Source of the DNA: Acholeplasmataceae bacterium
GTDB lineage: Bacteria > Bacillota_I > Bacilli_A > Acholeplasmatales > Acholeplasmataceae
Direction of reading: 5' to 3'
Length of the DNA stretch: 5,464 nt
Assembly: GCA_023230825.1 (NCBI GenBank)
Contig: JALNWO010000112.1
Span: 1-5,464, forward strand
Below are positions 1 to 5,464 of the stretch, piece after piece (positions within the stretch are counted from its first letter, which is position 1; each line of letters starts with the position of its first letter). The notes below the pieces were generated by a model. That model had not been told where the DNA came from, did no database searches, and worked only from the letters and a program-made list of their open reading frames with translations. Made by a program: the position numbers and the translations under genes.

Positions 1-2
1 TA

Positions 3-143
3 AAATTACGAAAAATTAATGAATTAAAAGGAGCTAAAAGCTTTAAATCAAGGCAGAACAGGATGAATACAACCTCAATCAAAAAAGGAATGAGTGAAAA
101 CAAAATTATTTCTTTGATTTCAGGAAAATACTTAGACAAGTGA
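3..143 (+). other. Possible 3' end of an upstream gene (unidentified)
   Basis: This frame is open from the left window edge to a TGA at 141-143, giving 46 codons with no start required inside the window. The only internal starts are ATG at 63 and ATG at 90, the latter giving a short lysine-rich peptide (MSENKIISLISGKYLDK). The composition (many Lys, Ile, Ser, Asn) is what any AT-rich stretch would give, and I recognise no family. It could be the tail of a gene that begins outside the window, a decayed remnant, or chance. It would be transcribed in the same direction as the restriction-modification genes but is separated from them by about 460 bases and by a promoter, so it is probably not part of that operon. 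Confidence 0.2.
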
Positions 144-554
144 GCATGAGTTCATGAGTGAGCTTAGATTTTAGCATTTGTTTCATTCTACCAATGATGG
201 TCAGGAGTTTGAGCTCTATTAAATGTAATGATCTTAAGGATAATCTGTTGTGGTTGCAGGCAATACCATTAGAAAGGAAATTGTAGCCCCCGAATAATTG
301 GGTTGCTACAATCCTCGTATTTTTCATTCTAATTAAAAGGAGAGAATTTATACTATGCGACTGTAATCCACTGAAAAGATTTTTTTGTGTCAACCTTTTT
401 GATCAGGTAATTGAAATACTTTGTATTAGTAACGAACGTATGGTCATGATAATATATGTGAGATTTTTATATATCCTTCCAAGGCACTAGATTTTGTTTT
501 GTCATGATACACTGAGACTGAATTGATTTCAACAAAAAATATTTTTAAGATTCA
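144..554. other. Gene-free AT-rich leader region
   Basis: I see no convincing gene here on either strand. A minus-strand open frame at 106-393 has no recognisable domain or recognisable ribosome-binding site, and I treat it as chance. The stretch holds a stem-loop at 275-315, a 9-base direct repeat GTCATGATA at 443-451 and 501-509, and one arm (384-393) of a 10-base inverted repeat whose other arm lies in the controller promoter. No tRNA, rRNA, CRISPR repeat or transposase fragment was identified. A long non-coding gap in front of a restriction-modification operon may be the scar of past insertion, but that is inference. Confidence 0.5.
275..315. terminator. Stem-loop, possible terminator or structured leader
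   Basis: The arms ATTGTAGC (280-287) and GCTACAAT (305-312) are perfectly complementary. Inside them CCC (289-291) can pair with GGG (300-302) around an 8-base loop, with C288 opposite TT303-304 as a small internal bulge. Outside, AGG (275-277) can pair with CCT (313-315) past an AA bulge. On the plus strand the stem is followed by a T-rich run (TATTTTTC, 319-326) a few bases later, so it could end transcription from upstream. The U-tract is not immediately adjacent, so the terminator call is weak. A structured RNA or a protein-binding palindrome would fit the same sequence. Confidence 0.35.
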
Positions 555-585
555 TTTGCAATTGAATTATTTTTTATTACTTTTG
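555..585 (+). promoter_or_regulatory. Bacteroidota-type promoter of the controller/R-M operon
   Basis: TTTG at 555-558 is followed after exactly 19 bases by TACTTTTG at 578-585. This matches the Bacteroidota primary sigma-factor consensus (TTTG or TTG at -33, TAnnTTTG at -7) at every defined position. Expected transcription start is around 590-594, so the mRNA would begin about 15 bases before the ATG at 608 and practically at the alternative TTG at 593. The leader is therefore very short and has no Shine-Dalgarno sequence, as in the near-leaderless transcripts known for several C-protein genes. Confidence 0.7.
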
Positions 586-599
586 ACACAAATTGTCAA
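583..599. promoter_or_regulatory. Predicted controller-protein operator (C-box-like palindrome)
   Basis: TTGACA (583-588) and TGTCAA (594-599) form a perfect 6+6 base inverted repeat with a 5-base centre. The left arm covers the last three bases of the -7 element and the rest spans the predicted transcription start. A third half-site, TGTCAACAG at 609-617, repeats 594-602 exactly with a 15-base step. This placement is typical of an autorepressor site for an XRE-family dimer, and the adjacent gene encodes such a protein. That this protein binds here is inferred from position and symmetry only. Confidence 0.6.
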
Positions 600-617
600 C
601 AGTAATCATGTCAACAG
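594..617 (+). repeat. Direct repeat TGTCAACAG x2 at the operon start
   Basis: TGTCAACAG occurs at 594-602 and again at 609-617, a 15-base step that places the copies at the two candidate start codons (TTG 593 and ATG 608). The first copy is also the right arm of the promoter palindrome. It may be a second regulator half-site or the trace of a small duplication that created an extra start. Confidence 0.5.
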
Positions 618-919
618 ATACTATTGGAGAAAAACTCAGACAATTAAGGGAAGAAAAGGAACTCCCCTTACGGAAGGTCGCAGCGCAACTGAATATTGAT
701 GTAGCTGTTTTAAGTAAAATGGAACGGGGGATGAGGAGAATAACCAAAGGAGTAGTTTTACAATTGGCAGACATTTATGATTATGATGCGGATGAACTCT
801 TAGTTTCTTTTCTGAGTGATAAAATAATGGTTGAAATACAAGATGAAGAACTGAGTATAGAAGCATTAAAAGCAGCAGAGGCGAGAGTGAAATATTTAAA
901 ATCAAAGGGCAAACAATGA
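608..919 (+). CDS. XRE-family helix-turn-helix controller (C protein-like) regulator
   Basis: This is a 103-residue cytoplasmic DNA-binding protein of the Cro/C1 type, predicted to act as a dimer controlling the restriction-modification operon. Residues 6-66 form the HTH domain: helix 1 (IGEKLRQLREEK, 6-17), helix 2 (PLRKVAAQL, 20-28), recognition helix (VAVLSKMERGMRR, 32-44, with the characteristic LSKMERG), then LADIYDYDADELL (53-65). The acidic then Lys-rich C-terminal tail (about 70-103) is helical in appearance. The same overall form is common next to DNA methyltransferase genes in Bacteroidota. I chose ATG 608 over the in-frame TTG 593: the latter lies inside the operator and at the predicted transcription start and would only add STVI plus a second Met. 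The stop TGA (917-919) overlaps the start of the next gene, implying translational coupling. Autoregulation is inferred; it could be an activator, a repressor or both. Confidence 0.88.
   Translation: MSTDTIGEKLRQLREEKELPLRKVAAQLNIDVAVLSKMERGMRRITKGVVLQLADIYDYDADELLVSFLSDKIMVEIQDEELSIEALKAAEARVKYLKSKGKQ
904..909 (+). promoter_or_regulatory. Weak ribosome-binding site of the fused R-M enzyme
   Basis: AAAGGG sits six bases before ATG 916, inside the end of the controller gene. With the ATGA overlap it supports the start at 916 and coupled translation. Partial Shine-Dalgarno sequences of this kind contribute little in Bacteroidota, so coupling may matter more. Confidence 0.4.
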
Positions 920-3900
920 AAGAACAAGAAATCATATCAACAATTAAAGCTTTTGGATTTTCTGCTGACTCAGACAATAAAAAACAGTACTCCAAAACCT
1001 ATGATAATATTAGATATCGGCTTTCGGTGGATTTATTAAAAAACCGGATTGATTTTGGACCTAAAATAAAAAAGGGAGATGACACCACCTCGCATTTAAA
1101 AAATCCTGAAAATATTGTTGTTTTAGAATGTGTTGATCGTCTGTTGGAGAAGGGCTATAAACCCGATGATTTGACACTTGAAAAAAAGTGGAAATTAGGA
1201 CGCACTGCAAAAAGCGGGAAGGCAGACATTACAATTAAAGGTAAAAACGAAAAAACACTTTTAATTATAGAATGTAAAACCTGGGGAAAGGAATACGAAA
1301 GTGAGCTCGACAGGATGAAACAGAATGGCGGACAGCTTTTCTCTTATTTTCAACAAGATAAAAACACACGATATCTTTGCCTCTATGCCTCGAGAGAGTA
1401 TGGAGGAAAAATTGAAAAGGCCAATGCACTAATAAAAGTTGAAGACAGTGCCCAGGAGAAAATTCTTCAACAGGAAACTGAAAAACTGATTACATACGAA
1501 CAGGCAAAAACCATAAAAGAGATGCTTGAAGTATGGAAACACAAAACAAAAGGGAAACAAACTTTTCTTAACACAGGACTTTTTGAGCCGGAAATTGAAC
1601 CTTATAATCCGGGATACATTCCGATTAAGGTAGCCGATTTAAAAGATTTTGGTGCTGATGATAAAGGAAAGGTATTTAATCAGTTTGAGGAGATTTTGAG
1701 ACACAACAATATTTCTGACCGTTCCAATGCTTTTAACAGAATAATTTCATTGATTTTAGCCAAAATCGTTGATGAAAACAAAGGCGAGGATGCCATTACC
1801 GACTTTCAGGTAAAGGAAGGAATTGATGATGCCGAAACATTGCTGGAACGGTTACAATCGCTCTATTCAAAGGCAATGCGCGATTATTTAGATGAAGAAG
1901 TAATTGACTATAAATTAGAAGATATTGAAGCTCAGATTTCAAATTTTCCGAGACAAACCGCAAAAGAGACACTCTATCGTATTTATAAGGAACTGAAGTT
2001 TTATCAGAATAATGAGTTTGCTTTCAAAGAAGTTTACAATAAAAAACTTTTTGAAGAAAATGCCAAAGTGCTTGAGGAGGTTGTGAGGCTTTTTCAAAAA
2101 TACCGTTTCAAATACGACCAAAAAGCGCAATTCTTAGGAGATTTTTTTGAGTTGATGCTGGAAAGCGGATACAAACAATCAGAAGGTCAGTTTTTTACAC
2201 CTACACCTATCACAAAATTCATTATTTACTCAATTCCGTTAAAATCAATAGTTCAGGAAAAACTTCAAAAAGGAGAAAAATTCTTTTTACCCAAAGTGGT
2301 TGACTTTGCTTGTGGAAGTGGACATTTCCTTACGGAAGCTATTGAAGAAATTGCCGAATTGATTAAAGAAATAACCGAAGATGACATAAAAGCCATGCCG
2401 GATGCTGACAAGTTAGAGTTTGCTCTGAGAGAGCTGAGAAACTACAAGCATGATATGAGATGGGCAGGTGAATATGTGTTCGGAATTGAAAAGGATTATC
2501 GTTTGGCAAGAACCAGCCAGGTAGCCTGCTTTATGCATGGTGATGGAGATGCCAATATAATTTTTGGCGACGGGCTTGAAAAGCATGAACGCTTAGGCAA
2601 AGATGGTTCTTTTGATGTACTTGTTGCAAATCCTCCCTACACCATTAAAGATTTCAAAAAACATCTGAATGTAAATCCGCATAATTTTGAACTTTGGGAG
2701 CATGTAACGCCTGATTCTGATGACATTGAAGTTTTCTTTGTAGAGCGAATGAAACAATTGCTTCGCACGGGTGGAATGGCCGGTATTATTCTTCCAAGTT
2801 CCATACTTAGCAATTCAGGAGCATATACAAAAGCAAGAGAAATTATTCTCAAATATTTTGAAATAAAAGCAATCGTTGAATTTGGCGGAAATACTTTTGG
2901 AGCAACAGGTACCAATACCGTTACGCTGTTTTTGAAAAAAAGAGATGAAGATTTTGTAACCAATTGCCAATATATTGCCGAAGACTATATTTTTGAAAAC
3001 AAAACGCGCGAAGGGGATTTTATAAACTCGAAAGAACTTTTTGAAAGCTATATAACACATTTGGAATTAGAAACAGAAGATTATAACACATTTATATCCA
3101 GAAAGCCTAACGAAAAAATTAAAGAAACCGAATTCTACAAAAGTTACAAAAACTGGTTTGATGGCTTAACCGAAGTAAAAAATTTAAAGCAAAGAAAAAC
3201 TTTCAAAGAGATGCCGGAAACAGATCAGAAAGAAAAACTTACCTCCATGTTTTTTGACCTGATATTAGAAATTGAAACCGAAAAGTTTTTTTATTTCCTG
3301 CTCACTCACCGTATAGAAGAGGACCCTGAACATTTTGCCTGGTATAATGAACAGACGAATGAGGGTACACCCATAAAAGTAGCTTATCCGCAGCTCAAAG
3401 CTATACCTCAGAAAATACTAATAGTAAAAACAGGACGAAGCACCAAAGAACAGGAAAAATTTTTAGGATACAAGTTCAGTAACCGCAGGGGATACAAAGG
3501 AATTGATTTTACAGGCGAAACTCTAATGTATGATACCGCAAATCAGTTAAATCCCAAAAAAGCAAACAGTTATATCTATAAAAATTTCACAAACCAAAAA
3601 ATAAAAATTGATGAAGAACTTACCGAAAATCTTTCTTTGGTAAGATTGACCGATTGCATTAATTATGAGGAAATTGATTTTGACAAAAGGATAAATTTAA
3701 ATGTTGAGTCTAAAATTGAATATGAAACAATATATGAATTAAAGAGTATCGGGAGTTTACTTAATTTTCAATCAGGATTATGGAAAGGAGAAAACGACCC
3801 CCTAATAGATGTTAAAGTGATAAGGAATACTGAATTTTTACCGGATGGTAAATTAAATTATGAAAATCCAACAGTTATTTCAGTTGAAGCAAAACAATTA

Positions 3901-4854
3901 GAAAGTCGCAAATTGAAATATGGTGATATTATTTTGGAAAGGAGTGGAGGCAGTGAAACTCAAAACATTGGCAGAGTTGCTTATTTTGAAATTGAAACTA
4001 ATGAAACTTATTCTTTTGGTAATTTCACCAGTAGACTCAGACCTTTTGATGAAAATATAATTATTCCTAAATATGCGATGATACTTTTAAATGACCTCTA
4101 TCAAAAAGGAGGAACTTTAATTTATCAATCTGGTATTCGTATTAAAAACTTAAATCAGAATGCTTATAAATCAGCAAAAATCCCTGTTCCACCAATTGCT
4201 GTACAAAAGAAAATCATTGAGGAAATTGAAGCCATTGAGAAAAAAGAAATAAAAGCAAGAAAAGAGATTGATACAAAATTGAAAGTTATATATGAAACAA
4301 TTAACCAAGATACAGAGCTTAAAAAGATATCTGATATTGCTATCTTATTAAAAGATAAAATAAATCCGGGAGCCAGTCCAGAAGATTTTTTCAATTATCT
4401 TGGATTAGAACATTTAGAAAGTAATACAGGTAAAATTTTAGATTGGAGTCCAAGTTTAGGGTTTTCAATTAAAAGCACTAAAAATGTTTTCAAGTCAGGT
4501 CAGGTTCTTTATGGCAAATTAAGACCCTATTTAAATAAAGTTGTAATTTCTGACTTTAATGGAGTGTGTTCAACCGATATTTTAGTTCTCGATTCGGACT
4601 ATCCTATTTTACTACAAAGAATTTTATTATCAAAAGAATTTGCAGATAAAGCCTCAGAAAAAATGAGTGGCGTGAATTTGCCAAGGATAAAGGTGAAGGA
4701 TTTTCTTGGAATGATCGTCAATTACCCCAAAAAACCAGAAATGGTTAATGAGAAATTGCGTAAAATCGAAAAAGAAATCTCTGAATTGGAAAACTCTATT
4801 TCAAACGTGGAAAAAGAGAAGAAAGAGGTGTTAATGAGGTATTTGGAGGAGTGA
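916..4854 (+). CDS. Single-chain Type IIB/IIG restriction-modification enzyme (nuclease-methylase-specificity fusion)
   Basis: This 1312-residue protein is predicted to methylate adenine in, and cut beside, a bipartite interrupted DNA site. Residues about 1-195 are an HsdR-like PD-(D/E)xK nuclease: D104, E119 and K121 (ECK), followed by Q140xxxY144, a motif of RecB/HsdR-type nucleases. Residues about 250-410 are helical and HsdM N-terminal-like. The gamma-class N6-adenine methyltransferase follows: GQFFTP 424-429 (motif X), DFACGSGHF 463-471 (SAM binding), FGIEKD 522-527, GDG 551-553, NPPY 572-575 (catalysis), GIILPSSIL 623-631. A connector (about 690-935) contains FLGYKFSNRRGYKGI (849-863). 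The HsdS-like part has target-recognition domain 1 (about 939-1095), a helical spacer (1096-1125), domain 2 (about 1135-1275) and a terminal charged helix (1276-1312). No P-loop helicase is present. The length and order match AloI/CjeI-type single-chain enzymes (about 1250-1300 residues). All catalytic motifs look intact, so it is probably active. The recognition sequence cannot be read from the protein. The start is fixed by the ATGA overlap with the controller. Confidence 0.93.
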   Translation: MKEQEIISTIKAFGFSADSDNKKQYSKTYDNIRYRLSVDLLKNRIDFGPKIKKGDDTTSHLKNPENIVVLECVDRLLEKGYKPDDLTLEKKWKLGRTAKSGKADITIKGKNEKTLLIIECKTWGKEYESELDRMKQNGGQLFSYFQQDKNTRYLCLYASREYGGKIEKANALIKVEDSAQEKILQQETEKLITYEQAKTIKEMLEVWKHKTKGKQTFLNTGLFEPEIEPYNPGYIPIKVADLKDFGADDKGKVFNQFEEILRHNNISDRSNAFNRIISLILAKIVDENKGEDAITDFQVKEGIDDAETLLERLQSLYSKAMRDYLDEEVIDYKLEDIEAQISNFPRQTAKETLYRIYKELKFYQNNEFAFKEVYNKKLFEENAKVLEEVVRLFQKYRFKYDQKAQFLGDFFELMLESGYKQSEGQFFTPTPITKFIIYSIPLKSIVQEKLQKGEKFFLPKVVDFACGSGHFLTEAIEEIAELIKEITEDDIKAMPDADKLEFALRELRNYKHDMRWAGEYVFGIEKDYRLARTSQVACFMHGDGDANIIFGDGLEKHERLGKDGSFDVLVANPPYTIKDFKKHLNVNPHNFELWEHVTPDSDDIEVFFVERMKQLLRTGGMAGIILPSSILSNSGAYTKAREIILKYFEIKAIVEFGGNTFGATGTNTVTLFLKKRDEDFVTNCQYIAEDYIFENKTREGDFINSKELFESYITHLELETEDYNTFISRKPNEKIKETEFYKSYKNWFDGLTEVKNLKQRKTFKEMPETDQKEKLTSMFFDLILEIETEKFFYFLLTHRIEEDPEHFAWYNEQTNEGTPIKVAYPQLKAIPQKILIVKTGRSTKEQEKFLGYKFSNRRGYKGIDFTGETLMYDTANQLNPKKANSYIYKNFTNQKIKIDEELTENLSLVRLTDCINYEEIDFDKRINLNVESKIEYETIYELKSIGSLLNFQSGLWKGENDPLIDVKVIRNTEFLPDGKLNYENPTVISVEAKQLESRKLKYGDIILERSGGSETQNIGRVAYFEIETNETYSFGNFTSRLRPFDENIIIPKYAMILLNDLYQKGGTLIYQSGIRIKNLNQNAYKSAKIPVPPIAVQKKIIEEIEAIEKKEIKARKEIDTKLKVIYETINQDTELKKISDIAILLKDKINPGASPEDFFNYLGLEHLESNTGKILDWSPSLGFSIKSTKNVFKSGQVLYGKLRPYLNKVVISDFNGVCSTDILVLDSDYPILLQRILLSKEFADKASEKMSGVNLPRIKVKDFLGMIVNYPKKPEMVNEKLRKIEKEISELENSISNVEKEKKEVLMRYLEE
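3724..4740 (+). other. HsdS-like double target-recognition segment of the R-M enzyme
   Basis: This part of the large gene encodes residues 937-1275 and decides which DNA sequence is recognised. It consists of two non-identical half-domains, each of Type I HsdS style: the first opens at IYELKSIGSLLNFQSG (939-954) and ends at KIPVPPIAVQKK (1088-1099), the second opens near LKKISDIAILL (1135-1145) and ends at VNYPKKPEMVNEKL (1268-1281). Each is followed by a Lys/Glu-rich helix that acts as a spacer in HsdS proteins. Sample 60-base counts give 25% GC at 3721-3780 and 28% at 3961-4020, against 42% at 2281-2340 and 45% at 2461-2520 in the methylase part, consistent with independent exchange of this segment. 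Confidence 0.75.
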
Positions 4855-4897
4855 TATAAGAGAAAATAAATATATTTTAGATCAAAAAATAGAAAAA

Positions 4898-5464
4898 ATG
4901 GCTAAAGCACATAATCCTAAGCTGAATGTTTACATTCTTACTCTGAATAATCAAAGTGATTCAGTAGAAACTTTTAGAGATTTATTCAAAGCTAAATATG
5001 GTTTAAATAACGAAGATGATAGCATAGTATTTAAAAAATACTTTGAAGAGTTTTTAAAAGCAATGGGTAAGGACGAATTTCACAAAGATGAGAAATCTAA
5101 AAAAGTTTTTGGAGCTGAAAAAGTTGCAGATAAAGAAGTTAATTATTCTATCATTCCTCATGTCAATAAAGAAATAATTGAAGGGATAGTGGATGGAGGG
5201 AAATATGGGATTTTGAGAGAATATGCCGACATCAACAATAAGGATAGTAAACAGAAAATAGGTGCTGAAAATGCGGTGCTTGATAAGTTTTATTTTCTAC
5301 TAAATACACCTTTGAATAGTAAGTTTGGCTATTTATTAATACTGAGATGGTCTAGTTTGACTAGACAACTTTTTAACAAATTTAAGTTAATGTATTCATA
5401 TAAACCGGGTTTGGCAGTCAAAGTTATTCTGAAATTTTCTGGAGACCCCTTTGAAAAGGTCTCA
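4898..5464 (+). CDS. Hypothetical protein, truncated by window edge, downstream of R-M enzyme
   Basis: The frame is open from ATG 4898 to the last base, 189 codons without a stop, so only the N-terminal part is visible. It starts 43 bases after the restriction enzyme stop on the same strand, with no terminator between, and is probably co-transcribed. The leader is AT-rich with no clear Shine-Dalgarno; ATG 4898 is the first start codon in this frame after an upstream stop. I do not recognise the family. Visible features are a beta-like start (LNVYILTL, 9-16), a Lys/Glu-rich helical stretch (about 43-80), IIEGIVDGGKYG (93-104), DINNKDSKQKIG (111-122), and FYFLLNTPLNSKFGYLLIL (131-149). That last stretch looks like paired beta strands more than a membrane helix, because PLNSK breaks the hydrophobic run. 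There is no signal peptide and no nuclease, kinase or methylase motif. A soluble cytoplasmic protein is likely. Codon use and composition resemble the preceding gene. A role in defence is suggested only by position. Confidence 0.8.
   Translation, partial: MAKAHNPKLNVYILTLNNQSDSVETFRDLFKAKYGLNNEDDSIVFKKYFEEFLKAMGKDEFHKDEKSKKVFGAEKVADKEVNYSIIPHVNKEIIEGIVDGGKYGILREYADINNKDSKQKIGAENAVLDKFYFLLNTPLNSKFGYLLILRWSSLTRQLFNKFKLMYSYKPGLAVKVILKFSGDPFEKVS

Noticed and set aside
141..170. Short direct repeat CATGAG (145-150 and 153-158) as a CRISPR or attachment site
   Set aside because: Only two 6-base copies two bases apart, no spacer structure, no integrase or cas gene in the window.
106..393. Minus-strand open frame of 95 codons in the leader
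   Set aside because: No recognisable domain, no ribosome-binding site or promoter seen, and it runs through the stem-loop at 275-315; it is most likely a chance frame.
636..995. Minus-strand open frames opposite the controller and enzyme genes (for example 636-995, 2637-2963, 4164-4394)
   Set aside because: They lie antisense to well-supported coding sequence and show no recognisable domain; the longer ones are shadows of the plus-strand codon pattern.
1198..1224. Walker A-like GRTAKSGK at residues 95-102 of the R-M enzyme
   Set aside because: The following residue is Ala instead of Ser/Thr, the stretch leads straight into the nuclease D104 strand, and no Walker B or helicase motifs follow.
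4845..4851. Strong Shine-Dalgarno-like GGAGGAG at the end of the R-M gene
   Set aside because: No usable start codon lies at a suitable distance; the next ATG is at 4898. It encodes the terminal Glu codons.
608..4854. Toxin-antitoxin reading of the small HTH gene plus large downstream gene
   Set aside because: The downstream gene has clear nuclease, methylase and specificity motifs and already contains its own protective methylase, so an R-M operon explains it better.
4871..4880. TATATTTTAG as a promoter -7 element for the third gene
   Set aside because: It lacks the final G of TAnnTTTG at the right place, and the nearest upstream TTG (4843-4845) is 25 bases away, too far; co-transcription is simpler.

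Overview
The window looks like an AT-rich Bacteroidota (Bacteroidetes) chromosome or accessory island. The main reason is the promoter in front of the first complete gene: a TTTG box, then 19 bases, then TACTTTTG, which fits the Bacteroidota-type -33/-7 consensus (TTTG, then TAnnTTTG) and not an E. coli-type promoter. Shine-Dalgarno sequences are weak and leaders are AT-rich, which agrees. No species can be named from this sequence.

Layout: bases 1-143 hold an open frame with no recognisable identity that may be the tail of an upstream gene. Bases 144-554 are a gene-poor, AT-rich leader containing one good stem-loop (275-315) and a few short repeats. Bases 555-600 hold a strong promoter whose -7 element is overlapped by a perfect TTGACA/TGTCAA palindrome. 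Bases 608-919 encode a small XRE/Cro-type helix-turn-helix protein of the kind found as controller (C) proteins beside restriction-modification genes. It overlaps by ATGA (916-919) a 1312-residue single-chain restriction-modification enzyme (916-4854). After 43 bases on the same strand comes a third gene of unknown function (4898 to the window edge), cut off after 189 codons.

The large enzyme reads as restriction, modification and specificity parts fused in order. It has an HsdR-like PD-(D/E)xK nuclease (D104, E119, K121, Q140xxxY144), an HsdM-like gamma-class N6-adenine methyltransferase (FTP motif 427-429, DFACGSGHF 463-471, NPPY 572-575), and an HsdS-like C-terminus with two target-recognition domains separated and followed by helical spacers. 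No helicase/translocase motor is present. This is the known single-polypeptide Type IIB/IIG architecture (AloI/CjeI-like), which predicts adenine methylation of a bipartite, interrupted site and cleavage at a fixed distance, probably on both sides.

The three genes probably form one operon. The HTH protein is predicted to bind the palindrome and repress, or tune, its own promoter and so the fused enzyme behind it. Because nuclease and methylase are one polypeptide, the regulator cannot delay one activity relative to the other, as C proteins do in classical Type II systems. It can only set total dose. The unknown third gene is the part most likely to be new. It could be an accessory to the restriction system, a separate defence gene, or an unrelated neighbour.
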